Positions 42,198 through 51,360 of a stretch of 64,000 nucleotides of DNA are shown here, one piece after another. The notes beneath the pieces are model-generated. The model made no database searches. It was not told where the DNA came from and was given only the letters and a program-made list of their open reading frames with translations. Both the position numbers and the translations under genes were made by a program. Each line of letters begins with the position of its first letter. The stretch's first letter is position 1. Source of the stretch: Anaerolineales bacterium HSG25 (GTDB taxonomy: Bacteria > Chloroflexota > Anaerolineae > 4572-78 > J111); contig JAUCGA010000007.1 in NCBI GenBank assembly GCA_030377865.1, positions 1 to 64,000 of the forward strand, written 5' to 3'.

Positions 42198-42726
42198 GAT
42201 TACCTTTCCTTGAAACCCAAAAGGGCTGTACCTGTTCAATTGGTAAACCACGATTACGCGCCACTTCAACGGGATCTTGCAATTCATTTAATGCCTTAAT
42301 TGTAGCTTTTACAACATTTAAGATGTTAGAACTTCCTTTGCTCTTCGTCAAAATATCACGAACACCAACCGCCTCAATTACAGCACGAACACCTCCTCCA
42401 GCAATTACACCCGTTCCTGGAGATGCCGGCTTCAAGAATACCTCTGCTGCACTAAAACGACTAGTTATTTCATGAGGAATTGTAGTTCCAATAGTTGCGA
42501 CCTTGCACATATCACGTCTAGCCCGTTCAGAGCCTTTACGGATAGCCTCAGGTACTTCACGTGCTTTACCAACACCAACACCAACACTACCTTTGTTATC
42601 ACCAACAACAACAACAGCTCTAAAACTAAAACGCCGACCACCTTTTACAACTTTAGCAGTTCGAGCAATATGCACCACTCGCTCATCAAACTCATCCACG
42701 GCATTTTGAAATTCACGTTTTGCCAC
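42190..42726 (-). CDS. rpsE: 30S ribosomal protein S5
   Basis: Involved in decoding accuracy and mRNA helicase activity. [20 protein letters not shown] and [17 protein letters not shown] are the double-stranded-RNA-binding part; [20 protein letters not shown] is the C-terminal domain. 178 residues. Confidence 0.97.
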   Translation of the reverse strand: MAKREFQNAVDEFDERVVHIARTAKVVKGGRRFSFRAVVVVGDNKGSVGVGVGKAREVPEAIRKGSERARRDMCKVATIGTTIPHEITSRFSAAEVFLKPASPGTGVIAGGGVRAVIEAVGVRDILTKSKGSSNILNVVKATIKALNELQDPVEVARNRGLPIEQVQPFWVSRKGNHV

Positions 42727-42736
42727 AAAATTCTCC

Positions 42737-43105
42737 TTAAAACTTTAATCCATTTTCTCGGGAACTATCCGCCAATGCCTTTATCCGACCGTGATATTTA
42801 TATCCTCCACGATCAAACACAACCTTAGTCACACCAACTTCTAATGCACGTTCAGCTACTAATTTACCTACAATTTTAGCCTGTTCAGTTTTCGATGGTT
42901 TCTCCGCTAAAACCTTAATAGAAGTATCCAAACTAGAAGCCGAGGCTAAAGTAACTCCTTTTGTATCATCTATAACCTGAGCATATATATGGTTCAAGCT
43001 ACGAAATACATTTAAACGGGGCTGATTAAGAGTACCATTAACGTTTTTTCGAACTCGTGCATGACGCCGTTTTCTAGCTAAATAATTAAGATTAGTTTTT
43101 GCCAT
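42737..43105 (-). CDS. rplR: 50S ribosomal protein L18
   Basis: Binds 5S r[18 protein letters not shown] near the N terminus and [20 protein letters not shown] at the C terminus are diagnostic. The ATG at 43105 gives the usual 122 residues; an in-frame GTG at 43120 adds five residues of no family relevance. Confidence 0.96.
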   Translation of the reverse strand: MAKTNLNYLARKRRHARVRKNVNGTLNQPRLNVFRSLNHIYAQVIDDTKGVTLASASSLDTSIKVLAEKPSKTEQAKIVGKLVAERALEVGVTKVVFDRGGYKYHGRIKALADSSRENGLKF

Positions 43106-43155
43106 AATGTATCTACTCACAAATTATATCTTTTGCCGTTACATGCTTGACCTTA

Positions 43156-43701
43156 CTACTTGGCCTTACCAGTTTTACCAGCCTTACGGATAATAGTTTC
43201 ATTGGCATATCGTACACCCTTCCCTTTATATGGTTCCGGGGGTCGAACTCGACGAATTCTTGCCGCTATTTCGCCAACCAAGGCTTTATCTATACCATTA
43301 ACTGATAACTGAGTACCGGACTTATCTACTACAAAACTAACATTTTCTTGGGGATTAAACACAACTGGATGTGAATATCCTAAATTCAAAACTAATTTCT
43401 TACCCTGTAAAGCAGCCTTATAACCCACACCTTCAATAACTAGATCTTTCGTAAAACCTTTACTAACGCCAAGTATCATGTTATTTACTAAAGCACGTAT
43501 AAGACCATGCTTGGATCTATGTAAACGATGATCAGTACTGCGGTTAATAATAACCTCACCACTTTCTTGTTTAACAGAAATCTCTGGTGGAAAACTATGT
43601 TGTAGCTCTCCTTTAGGGCCTTTTACTATAATCAAATTTTGATCGATTTTGACTGAAACACCCGCTGGAATAACAACTGGCAATCTACCTATTCTCGACA
43701 T
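43156..43701 (-). CDS. rplF: 50S ribosomal protein L6
   Basis: MSRIGRLPVVIPAGV opens the protein and the C terminus has IRRVRPPEPYKGKGVRY, the L6 signature near the sarcin-ricin loop. 181 residues. Confidence 0.98.
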   Translation of the reverse strand: MSRIGRLPVVIPAGVSVKIDQNLIIVKGPKGELQHSFPPEISVKQESGEVIINRSTDHRLHRSKHGLIRALVNNMILGVSKGFTKDLVIEGVGYKAALQGKKLVLNLGYSHPVVFNPQENVSFVVDKSGTQLSVNGIDKALVGEIAARIRRVRPPEPYKGKGVRYANETIIRKAGKTGKAK

Positions 43702-43719
43702 TATCTAATGCCCCCTTAA

Positions 43720-44124
43720 CTACCAAACATAACAAAGAATTTCACCACCGACATTTTGTCGGTGCGCTTGATTACCCGTTATAACACCTTTAGAAGTAGA
43801 CAATATACAAACTCCTAAGCCACTTCTCACATGAGGAATATCATTTTTTCTGCAATATACCCTTTTCCCAGGCTTACTTACACGCTGTAAACCACCGATA
43901 ACCGACCGAGGTTTACGTTCTTGAGTATATTTGAGACGAACTAGCAACGTAGATGAAATTTTACCGGGCAAAACCTCATAATCCTTAATAAAGCCCTCAT
44001 CTTTCAATATAGAAGCTATTGATTGCCTCATTGTAGAGGTAGGCATAGCAACTTGAGAATGCTGAGCAAGGCCAGCATTACGAACTCGGGTTAACATGTC
44101 AGCAATAGAATCTGTTACACTCAT
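43720..44124 (-). CDS. rpsH: 30S ribosomal protein S8
   Basis: Primary binder of the 16S central domain and translational repressor of the spc operon in E. coli. DSIADMLTRVRNAG and the C-terminal GLGVCILSTSKGVITGNQA with GGEILCYVW match. 134 residues. Confidence 0.98.
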   Translation of the reverse strand: MSVTDSIADMLTRVRNAGLAQHSQVAMPTSTMRQSIASILKDEGFIKDYEVLPGKISSTLLVRLKYTQERKPRSVIGGLQRVSKPGKRVYCRKNDIPHVRSGLGVCILSTSKGVITGNQAHRQNVGGEILCYVW

Positions 44125-44174
44125 AAGTTTTTTTCACAAATTTAAATAAATAATAACAATAAAAAATTTAAGTC

Positions 44175-44357
44175 CTACCAGCTTGATTTAACAACACCTG
44201 GAATCTTACCTTCATTGGCTAATTTACGAAAACAAATTCGACATAAACCAAACCGACGCATATACGCACGCGGCCGAGCACATTGAGTACATCGATTACG
44301 AACACGCACCGCATATTTTCTACGTTCTTCCCGTATTGTCATACATTTTTTCGCCAT
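44175..44357 (-). CDS. rpsN: 30S ribosomal protein S14, zinc-binding type
   Basis: A 60-residue S14 with Cys23, Cys26, Cys39 and Cys42 ([20 protein letters not shown]), the type Z form. It lies four bases upstream-spaced from rplE, in the standard spc position. Confidence 0.97.
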   Translation of the reverse strand: MAKKCMTIREERRKYAVRVRNRCTQCARPRAYMRRFGLCRICFRKLANEGKIPGVVKSSW

Positions 44358-44361
44358 ACGT

Positions 44362-44910
44362 TTACTTCTCCTTAAAAGGCATACCCATCAAACGCAACAT
44401 TCGGCGACTTTCCTCATCATTCTTCGCCGTTGTTACAATAGTCACACCCATTCCCCGAACTTTGTCGATTTTATCGTAGTCAATTTCAGGCCATACAAGT
44501 TGTTCAGTTAATCCCAAACTATAATTGCCACGCCCATCAAAAGAATTAGGTGAAATGCCTCTAAAATCTCTCTGCCGAGCCAAAGCAATATTTAATAACC
44601 TATCTAAAAAATCCCACATCCGGTTACCACGTAATGTAACCTTAACTCCGATAGGGTTGCCTTCTCGCAACTTATATGTAGCAATAGATTTTCTCGCACG
44701 AGTTACAACGGGTTGTTGACCAGTAATAATTCTAACATCATCAATAGCACGTTCAATCGCCTTAGCATTTTGCAATGCCTCACCTAAACCTACATTGACG
44801 ATTACTTTCTCTACATTGGGAACCTGATGAATATTAGAATAATTAAATTCATCCAGCATTGCCGGAATAACCTGAGTTCTATATTTTTCCTTCAGACGAG
44901 CTATAGCCAT
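44362..44910 (-). CDS. rplE: 50S ribosomal protein L5
   Basis: 5S rRNA-binding protein. [35 protein letters not shown] and [20 protein letters not shown] are family hallmarks. 182 residues. Confidence 0.98.
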   Translation of the reverse strand: MAIARLKEKYRTQVIPAMLDEFNYSNIHQVPNVEKVIVNVGLGEALQNAKAIERAIDDVRIITGQQPVVTRARKSIATYKLREGNPIGVKVTLRGNRMWDFLDRLLNIALARQRDFRGISPNSFDGRGNYSLGLTEQLVWPEIDYDKIDKVRGMGVTIVTTAKNDEESRRMLRLMGMPFKEK

Positions 44911-44937
44911 GTTATCTTATCCGTCACTAAAACAATT

Positions 44938-45297
44938 TTAGTCAATATTTTCATTACAAAGCTTGCAAAAGCGTATTTTTTTACCATCCACTTCTCTAAA
45001 ACCTACCCGAGTAGCTTCATTACAATCAGAACAAACAAGCATTACATTCGATACATGAATAGGAGCACGAATCTCAACTATTTCACCTTGAGTGTTAGCT
45101 GAAGATTTTTTTTTGTGTTTCTTGCGGACATTTAATCCTGATACGCGCACAAAATCACGGTTTTTGTCCCGGCCGAGTCGTTTTTTCGTCCTTCGATCTA
45201 TATACCAAGCCAGTATAATCTCTTCGACTTCGCCCCGCTCACCCTTCTCATTACCACTTATTACTTCCACTAAATCATCTTTCTTAATTCGCTGCAT
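44938..45297 (-). CDS. rplX: 50S ribosomal protein L24 with zinc ribbon
   Basis: An assembly initiator bound to the 5' end of 23S rRNA. The KOW motif is DLVEVISGNEKGERGEV, and Cys89/Cys92 with Cys111/Cys114 form a C-terminal zinc ribbon (LVCSDCNEAT; FCKLCNENID). An insertion of about 20 charged residues (WYIDRRTKKRLGRDKNRD, 31-48) lies after the KOW motif, so the protein is 119 residues instead of about 100. Confidence 0.95.
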   Translation of the reverse strand: MQRIKKDDLVEVISGNEKGERGEVEEIILAWYIDRRTKKRLGRDKNRDFVRVSGLNVRKKHKKKSSANTQGEIVEIRAPIHVSNVMLVCSDCNEATRVGFREVDGKKIRFCKLCNENID

Positions 45298-45316
45298 ATT
45301 ATATATCCTTTTGTTC

Positions 45317-45688
45317 TCAAAGAACCTCTGGTGCTAAAGAAACTATCCTCATAAATCCCTTTTCCCGCAATTCACGAGCGACAGGACCAAAAATACGCGT
45401 ACCACGAGGCCCTTTTCCTTCAGTATCCAAAATCACGGCGGCATTATCATCAAAACGAATATACGAGCCATCGGTACGCCCTATTTCTTTGCGCGTCCGA
45501 ACAATAACAGCCTTAATTACAGATCCTTTTTTAACAGTACTATGAGGAGCAACTTGTTTAACCGTTGCAGTAATTATATCACCAATACTTGCATAACGGC
45601 GGGCAGACCCTCCAACAACACGGATACATAAAATTTCTTTTGCGCCGCTATTATCAGCTACTTTTAGACGGCTTTCTTGCTGTATCAT
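45317..45688 (-). CDS. rplN: 50S ribosomal protein L14
   Basis: [20 protein letters not shown] and the C-terminal [20 protein letters not shown] are diagnostic; it contributes to inter-subunit bridges. 123 residues. Confidence 0.98.
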   Translation of the reverse strand: MIQQESRLKVADNSGAKEILCIRVVGGSARRYASIGDIITATVKQVAPHSTVKKGSVIKAVIVRTRKEIGRTDGSYIRFDDNAAVILDTEGKGPRGTRIFGPVARELREKGFMRIVSLAPEVL

Positions 45689-45723
45689 AATAATCTTCCA
45701 AAGTTATAGTTTGTAATAAAATT

Positions 45724-45969
45724 CTAACCTAATACTCGAACCAAAGACCAACGTTTTTCCTTACTCATTGGTTTTGATTCAATAATCTCAACAACATCTC
45801 CTGTAGAAGCCTTATTGCTCTCATCATGAACCTTATACCGTTTATGAAGTCGAACCACTTTTCCATAACGAGCATGTCGTCTCAGACGTTCTACCTGAAC
45901 AACTATTGTCTTATTCATTTTGTCGCTTGTAACACGACCAATCAGTACTCTTCGCCGTTCTCTAGCCAT
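45724..45969 (-). CDS. rpsQ: 30S ribosomal protein S17
   Basis: RRRVLIGRVTSDKMNKTIVV and the GDVVEIIESKPMSKEKRW segment show the OB-fold S17. 81 residues. Confidence 0.97.
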   Translation of the reverse strand: MARERRRVLIGRVTSDKMNKTIVVQVERLRRHARYGKVVRLHKRYKVHDESNKASTGDVVEIIESKPMSKEKRWSLVRVLG

Positions 45970-45995
45970 AATACCATTCCACCTGGTAAATAAAT

Positions 45996-46199
45996 CTAAT
46001 TACTGTTTTTTCGTTCATTTAAAACAGTTTTCATACGAGCTATATTTTTTCTGATTTTTTTAGGAAATGTTGTATCTTTCAACTGTCCAAAAGCTGTTTG
46101 AAATCGCAAATTAAAAAGTTCTTGATACGAATCATCTAATTTCTTATAAATTTCATCTGCAGACCAGTTTCGAATTTCATTCGCACGAAAAGATTTCAT
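45996..46199 (-). CDS. rpmC: 50S ribosomal protein L29
   Basis: A short two-helix protein near the tunnel exit; the family segment is YQELFNLRFQTAFGQLKDTT followed by KIRKNIARMKTVLNER. 67 residues. It lies between rplP and rpsQ. Confidence 0.96.
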   Translation of the reverse strand: MKSFRANEIRNWSADEIYKKLDDSYQELFNLRFQTAFGQLKDTTFPKKIRKNIARMKTVLNERKNSN

Positions 46200-46216
46200 T
46201 TTTGTATTCTCCTATC

Positions 46217-46627
46217 CTAGTCCGTTCTATGTATAAACTGAGTTTTTATGGATAGCTTGTGAGAGGCTAAACGCATCGCTTCTTTTGCGATTTCTTCTGG
46301 CACACCTGTAATTTCAAAGATCACTCGCCCAGGTTTAACTACTGCAACCCAATACTCTACGGCACCCTTCCCACTCCCCATACGAGTTTCGGCGGCTTTT
46401 GCTGTAACTGGCTTATCAGGAAAAACACGAATCCATAACTTTCCACCACGTTTTACGTAACGAACAATTGCTCGACGAGCAGATTCAATCTGACGACTTG
46501 TCATCCAACATGGTTCCAGAGCCTGCAAACCGTATTCTCCAAATGAAATTGTTGAACCACGATATGCTTTACCTCTTAAACGACCACGCATTTGCTTGCG
46601 ATATTTTACACGTTTAGGCATCAACAT
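46217..46627 (-). CDS. rplP: 50S ribosomal protein L16
   Basis: Helps shape the A site. [20 protein letters not shown] at the start, then [20 protein letters not shown] and [18 protein letters not shown]. 136 residues from the first ATG, which has GAGG seven bases before it; the ATG two codons later (46621) would match the usual MPKR start. Confidence 0.97.
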   Translation of the reverse strand: MLMPKRVKYRKQMRGRLRGKAYRGSTISFGEYGLQALEPCWMTSRQIESARRAIVRYVKRGGKLWIRVFPDKPVTAKAAETRMGSGKGAVEYWVAVVKPGRVIFEITGVPEEIAKEAMRLASHKLSIKTQFIHRTD

Positions 46628-46676
46628 AATAATAAAACCTCAATAGCCATTAGTAAGATAATGACCCTTATCATCC

Positions 46677-47348
46677 TCAATTCGAAAAACCTACATTCGC
46701 TTCTTCTTTGGGCTTAGGAAGTATATCCCCTTTATACACCCAAACTTTAATTCCTATTTTGCTAAATGTTGTTAATGCTTCAACATTCGCATAATCTATA
46801 TCAGCGCGCAATGTATGACGGGGTATACGACCCTCTCGTTGTGATTCGCGGCGAGCCATATCAGCCCCTCCCAAACGTCCACTACACGTTATCATAATTC
46901 CCTTGGCACCTGCTCTATTCGCTCTACGAATAGCTTGTTTCATTGCCCTTTTATGAGAGACACGATTTTCTATCTGTTGAGCAATTGATTGACCAATAAG
47001 AAATGCTGACATATCTGGGTTCTCAACTTCTACAACGTCCACATGTATTTTCTTTTTTGTCAAATTTTCTATTTTTTTCCGCAATTGATTGACCGAACTA
47101 CCCTTTCGACCAATAACAATCCCCGGCTTTGGCGTACTTATCTTAATCGAAATTTGCTTAGCGGCAGGAAGACGTTCAATATCAACGCTCGCTACACTAC
47201 CACGTTCATGACTAGCAAAAATCAATTCTCTCAACTTAAGATCCTCGGCTAACAGAGTTTGATATTCCTTGCCCTCAGCATACCAACGAGCATAATGCTC
47301 TTTAACTATACCCAATCTAAATCCAATAGGATGAACTTTACGACCCAA
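46677..47348 (-). CDS. rpsC: 30S ribosomal protein S3
   Basis: MGRKVHPIGFRLGIVKEHYA opens the protein, the KH domain has KPGIVIGRKGSSVNQLRK, and the C-terminal part has GRLGGADMARRESQREGRIP. It lies at the mRNA entry. 223 residues. Confidence 0.98.
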   Translation of the reverse strand: MGRKVHPIGFRLGIVKEHYARWYAEGKEYQTLLAEDLKLRELIFASHERGSVASVDIERLPAAKQISIKISTPKPGIVIGRKGSSVNQLRKKIENLTKKKIHVDVVEVENPDMSAFLIGQSIAQQIENRVSHKRAMKQAIRRANRAGAKGIMITCSGRLGGADMARRESQREGRIPRHTLRADIDYANVEALTTFSKIGIKVWVYKGDILPKPKEEANVGFSN

Positions 47349-47381
47349 ATTTACATCTCCTTAACTAAGTACATATTAAGA

Positions 47382-47750
47382 TTACTCTAGATCTTCTTCT
47401 GAAGCCTCGATATCATCTTCCAAAACAACCGTTATATGTGCCATTCGTTTTTTGATTGGCTTAAATCGACCACGAGCTCCATAACGCCCACGGCGTAAAC
47501 GTGGCCCCTCATCAACCTTAATCTCAGTAATAACCATATCCTCTGGATCAAGTTTAAGATTTTCCTCAGCATTACCAATAGCACTTTTTATTGTTTTATA
47601 GACCGGAACTGCCGCGGCTTGAGGCAATACAGTTAAAACATCTAATGCTTCGAGTGCCCTCATTCCTCTTACAGAATTCACCACTCGACGCACTTTAACC
47701 GGAGAACCTTTTATATATTTTGATACAGCTCTAACCTGAAATTCACCCAT
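47382..47750 (-). CDS. rplV: 50S ribosomal protein L22
   Basis: Lines the peptide exit tunnel. SPVKVRRVVNSVRGM, KSAIGNAEENLKLDPEDM and the RGRYGARGRFKPIKKRMAHI hairpin region are present; an acidic tail (DDIEASEEDLE) ends it. 122 residues. Confidence 0.97.
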   Translation of the reverse strand: MGEFQVRAVSKYIKGSPVKVRRVVNSVRGMRALEALDVLTVLPQAAAVPVYKTIKSAIGNAEENLKLDPEDMVITEIKVDEGPRLRRGRYGARGRFKPIKKRMAHITVVLEDDIEASEEDLE

Positions 47751-47799
47751 ATTAAAACACCTTTCTCAAATTTAAAGTAGATACAATCAAAAAGAATAA

Positions 47800-48075
47800 C
47801 TAACGAACTTTCTTCTCTCTAAGGATATGTCCTCTAAAGTAACGCGTTGGTACAAATTCTCCCAAACGATGTCCTACCATATTTTCTGTCACATATATAG
47901 GCACATGTCTACGACCATCATGCACTGCAATCGTATGACCAACCATTTGAGGAAAAATCGTACTTGCACGGGACCAAGTACGAATAACACGCTTCTCCCC
48001 AGAAGCGTTCATCGTCTCTACTTTTTTTAATAGTTTAGGGGCTACATAAGGCCCTTTTTTGAGGGAACGAGTCAT
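47800..48075 (-). CDS. rpsS: 30S ribosomal protein S19
   Basis: [40 protein letters not shown] and [16 protein letters not shown] are diagnostic. 91 residues. Followed by rplV. Confidence 0.98.
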   Translation of the reverse strand: MTRSLKKGPYVAPKLLKKVETMNASGEKRVIRTWSRASTIFPQMVGHTIAVHDGRRHVPIYVTENMVGHRLGEFVPTRYFRGHILREKKVR

Positions 48076-48095
48076 TTGCTCTTATACTCCTAATT

Positions 48096-48923
48096 CTATT
48101 TCTTACGTCGACGAACAATATATTTATCGGTTCTTTTATTTTTTCGCGTTTTAGCCCCAAGAGCTGGTTTACCCCAAGGAGTTTTGGGGCCAGGCATCCC
48201 GATAGGTGTTTGCCCTTCACCACCACCATGAGGATGGCTCTTTGGATCCATTGCTGAACCACGAACGGTAGGACGGATTCCTAACCATCTTTTACGACCA
48301 GCCTTACCTAGCACCAAATTACCATGTTCACGGTTACCAACCTGACCTATCGTAGCCAAACAATTCTGGTTAACCAACCGCACCTCACCACTAGGTAAAC
48401 GGATTTGAGCGTATGCTCCTTCCTTAGCCATTAATTGAGCCGCTGTTCCAGCAGAACGAACAAGTTGTCCGCCACGTCCGGGTTGCAATTCAATATTATG
48501 CAATAATGTACCCAAGGGTATTCTATATATAGGCAACGCATTTCCTACTACAATACCAGCCTCTACCCCTGAAATAACTTTATCACCCACATGTAAACCT
48601 ACAGGAGCAAGAATGTATCTTTTTTCCCCGTCCACATATACAACAAGTGCAATACGAGATGTACGGTTAGGATCATATTCAATAGAACGAATGATACCAG
48701 GAACACCATGTTTATCTCGTTTGAAATCAATAATCCGATAACGCCTTTTATGTCCACCACCTCTATGACGCACCGTAACACGCCCCTGATTATTACGCCC
48801 CGCTTTCTTTTTTAAGGGAGCCAAAAGAGCTTTTTCGGGTTTAGCTCGGGTTATTTTTTCAAATGTAGAAACTGTCATACCACGTCGCCCAGGTGACGTA
48901 GGTTTATAAGCTTTTATCGGCAT
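48096..48923 (-). CDS. rplB: 50S ribosomal protein L2
   Basis: Core large-subunit protein needed for subunit association and peptidyl transfer. [20 protein letters not shown] in the N-terminal part and the conserved [19 protein letters not shown] loop near the C terminus, with the essential His. 275 residues. Confidence 0.98.
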   Translation of the reverse strand: MPIKAYKPTSPGRRGMTVSTFEKITRAKPEKALLAPLKKKAGRNNQGRVTVRHRGGGHKRRYRIIDFKRDKHGVPGIIRSIEYDPNRTSRIALVVYVDGEKRYILAPVGLHVGDKVISGVEAGIVVGNALPIYRIPLGTLLHNIELQPGRGGQLVRSAGTAAQLMAKEGAYAQIRLPSGEVRLVNQNCLATIGQVGNREHGNLVLGKAGRKRWLGIRPTVRGSAMDPKSHPHGGGEGQTPIGMPGPKTPWGKPALGAKTRKNKRTDKYIVRRRKK

Positions 48924-48956
48924 AATAATGCTACCTCATAAATAATTACTAAATTA

Positions 48957-49250
48957 CTAAACACCTTCAAATGCTTCTATTTTCTGCCCTTGAGCAAGGG
49001 TAACTATTGCTTTTTTATAGGCAATTTTTCGACGAACTCTTTTCCGTCCCCATCGCCCAAATTTTTGAGACCTATTAAGAATACGTACGCGAACTACATC
49101 TACATCAAATACATCTGTTATTGCCAAGGCAATTTCAACCTTATTCGCTCTTCGGTCAACAAAAAAAGTATATTGACCCACCTCTTTTAATATATTACTT
49201 TTTTCCGTATTAGCGGGCTTTATAATAACCTTATATGAATTTTGTTCCAT
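48957..49250 (-). CDS. rplW: 50S ribosomal protein L23
   Basis: Docks trigger factor and SRP at the tunnel exit. IIKPANTEKSNILKE and YTFFVDRRANKVEIALAITD match, followed by the basic GRWGRKRVRRKIAYKKAIV segment. 97 residues. Confidence 0.97.
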   Translation of the reverse strand: MEQNSYKVIIKPANTEKSNILKEVGQYTFFVDRRANKVEIALAITDVFDVDVVRVRILNRSQKFGRWGRKRVRRKIAYKKAIVTLAQGQKIEAFEGV

Positions 49251-49275
49251 AATTATACCTTTTAATCAAAAGTGC

Positions 49276-49896
49276 CTATCCCAAATATCCCTCGATCAGT
49301 GCAATGGATTCTTTCGGAACAATAACGTAATTATATTTTAATAAATCTCGAACATTCAGATAATCAGCACGCAAAGTTATAACAGAGGATACATTACGAA
49401 CACTTCTCTCGATATTTTCATTACTTTCTGGAAGAAGAAGAACCGCGCTAGTTTCAATATTCAGATTGTTCAATAGGTTTAATACATTTTTAGTCTTAAC
49501 CATATCAAAAGATAATTCATCTAATACAATAATTTCTCTTTCCATGACTTTAGCCGACAAAGCCGACTTTAAAGCCAAACGACGCATCTTCCTAGGCATC
49601 TTCTTGCTATAATCACGCGGTCGAGGTCCATGTGCTTTCCCTCCTCCTACAAAAATAGGGGCTTTACGACTACCATGCCGAGCACGGCCAGTTCCCTTTT
49701 GACGATACCATTTTGCAGTTGTTCCGCGTACTTCACTTCTAGTTTTTGCTTTGTGAGTGCCCTGACGAGCATTAGCTTGCTGGCGGACAAATGCTTGGTG
49801 CATGACCGAAACATTTGGTTCCACACAAAAAATATCATCTCTAAGATCTATATCCCCAACTACTTCGCCTGATATATTTTTAATATCGACAATCAT
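49276..49896 (-). CDS. rplD: 50S ribosomal protein L4
   Basis: Tunnel-lining protein. The extended loop has ARQGTHKAKTRSEVRGTTAK and RQKGTGRARHGSRKAPIFVG, followed by ALKSALSAKVMEREIIVLDE. 206 residues. Its start overlaps the rplC stop by one base. Confidence 0.97.
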   Translation of the reverse strand: MIVDIKNISGEVVGDIDLRDDIFCVEPNVSVMHQAFVRQQANARQGTHKAKTRSEVRGTTAKWYRQKGTGRARHGSRKAPIFVGGGKAHGPRPRDYSKKMPRKMRRLALKSALSAKVMEREIIVLDELSFDMVKTKNVLNLLNNLNIETSAVLLLPESNENIERSVRNVSSVITLRADYLNVRDLLKYNYVIVPKESIALIEGYLG

Positions 49897-50546
49897 TATT
49901 TATCCCCTGATGGTCGTTTAGTCTTCACAGCCTCTCGAATCATAAGCAACCCATTTTTTGCTCCAGGAACAGCGCCTTTAATTGCTATCAAATTCTTTTT
50001 GGCATCAACTAAAGTAATACGCAAATTCTGAACAGTTACACGTTCACCACCCATCCTACCTGCCATCCGCGTCCCTTTAAATATACGCCCCGGTGTAGAA
50101 CCAGCTCCTACAGATCCAGGAGCCCGATGTCGGTCTGATTGGCCATGTGTCTTAGGACCACCCTTAAAATTATGTCGTTTTACTCCACCAGCAAAACCTT
50201 TACCTTTACTAGTGGCCGTCACGTCTACCAAATCACCATTCTCAAAAACAGAGGCTTCTATTTTCTGCCCAAGCTCATAGTCATCAGAATTCCCCACAGA
50301 AAGCTCACGCAAATAACGCAACATAGGAGAACCTGATTTAGCTAAATGCTTACGTTTCGGCTGACCTAAAGCCTTATCATTCACCTCAAAGAAACCTAAT
50401 TGAATTGCATGGTAGCCATCCAACTCCATTGTTTTCTTTTGAGTAATATAACATGGGCCAGCCTCAACGATAGTAACGGGAGTTACTACACCATCATCCC
50501 CAAACACTTGGGTCATGCCTAATTTTCTACCTAAAATACCCTTCAT
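49896..50546 (-). CDS. rplC: 50S ribosomal protein L3
   Basis: One of the two assembly initiators of the 50S subunit. MKGILGRKLGMTQVFGDDGV opens it; the loop near the peptidyl transferase centre is GGPKTHGQSDRHRAPGSVGA. 216 residues. Confidence 0.98.
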   Translation of the reverse strand: MKGILGRKLGMTQVFGDDGVVTPVTIVEAGPCYITQKKTMELDGYHAIQLGFFEVNDKALGQPKRKHLAKSGSPMLRYLRELSVGNSDDYELGQKIEASVFENGDLVDVTATSKGKGFAGGVKRHNFKGGPKTHGQSDRHRAPGSVGAGSTPGRIFKGTRMAGRMGGERVTVQNLRITLVDAKKNLIAIKGAVPGAKNGLLMIREAVKTKRPSGDK

Positions 50547-50611
50547 GTTATAACACCACCAGAGTCTACTATCAAGAAACTTCTTTATCCTACACAGGTA
50601 GACTCTACTCC

Positions 50612-50917
50612 TTACTTGATTTCTACATCTACACCAGCAGGTAGATTAAGTCGAACTAAAGCATCGATTGTTTTTGCTTTAGGTTCTACAACATCTATTA
50701 AACGCTTATGAGTACGAATCTCAAACTGTTCACGAGAATCCTTATCAATAAAAGGAGATCGTATAACTGTAAATTTTTCAATTCGTGTTGGTAATGGCAC
50801 AGGACCGACAATGGCCGCACCTGTACGTTCTGCGGTATCAACTATTTGCCGAACCGATTGATCTAAAACTCGATGGTCATAGGCCTTTAGTCGAATTCTA
50901 ATTTTTTGTTTCGCCAT
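50612..50917 (-). CDS. rpsJ: 30S ribosomal protein S10 (NusE)
   Basis: Head protein that also joins antitermination complexes as Nus[41 protein letters not shown] and [20 protein letters not shown] are diagnostic. The frame has an upstream GTG at 50923, but the ATG at 50917 gives the normal MAKQKIRI start. It opens the S10 part of the cluster. Confidence 0.97.
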   Translation of the reverse strand: MAKQKIRIRLKAYDHRVLDQSVRQIVDTAERTGAAIVGPVPLPTRIEKFTVIRSPFIDKDSREQFEIRTHKRLIDVVEPKAKTIDALVRLNLPAGVDVEIK

Positions 50918-50942
50918 AGTCACACTTTAACCTTGCAATTGC

Positions 50943-51253
50943 TTACTCAATAATTTTAGTAATAACACCCGCACCAACCGTACGACCACCCTCACGAATA
51001 GCAAAACGGCTACCTACTTCTAGTGCAACAGGAACAATCAACTCTACATCCAAGTTCACATTGTCTCTCGGCATCCCCGAGCTTTTTCCTCAGGTGCTTT
51101 ATCAATCTCATCAAATTTTGAAAAATCAGCTAACCCTTTCAAACTCAAGGCTTTTGTAATTGCCGCCGTGAGTGATGTCTTACCGTGATCCACGTGGCCT
51201 ATCGTGCCGATGTTTACGTGGGGCTTATCCCGTAAAGATTTTTCCTTTGCCAT
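50943..51253 (-). pseudogene. tuf: Internally deleted elongation factor Tu gene
   Basis: The first 58 or so codons encode a normal EF-Tu N terminus ([20 protein letters not shown], then the P-loop [10 protein letters not shown]) up to APEEKARG. The next bases jump to the last 40 codons ([15 protein letters not shown] to [16 protein letters not shown]) in a different frame, so translation from the start ends after RGCRETM. About 300 residues, including the G4/G5 motifs and domain 2, are missing; the full-length gene has about 395-400 codons. The position between fusA and rpsJ is the classical tuf site. Either a genuine deletion between short similar sequences (CGGGGAT-like) or collapse of duplicate tuf genes during assembly could explain it. 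A functional tuf must exist elsewhere. Confidence 0.9.
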
Positions 51254-51360
51254 AACAAATCCCTAAAAAATCAACAACGCCTTGCCACCAATGAATTTGC
51301 GGCGAAAACCAAGCTATTATAGTCATATTTAACAGTTTGTCAAATCAAGAACAAATTTCT

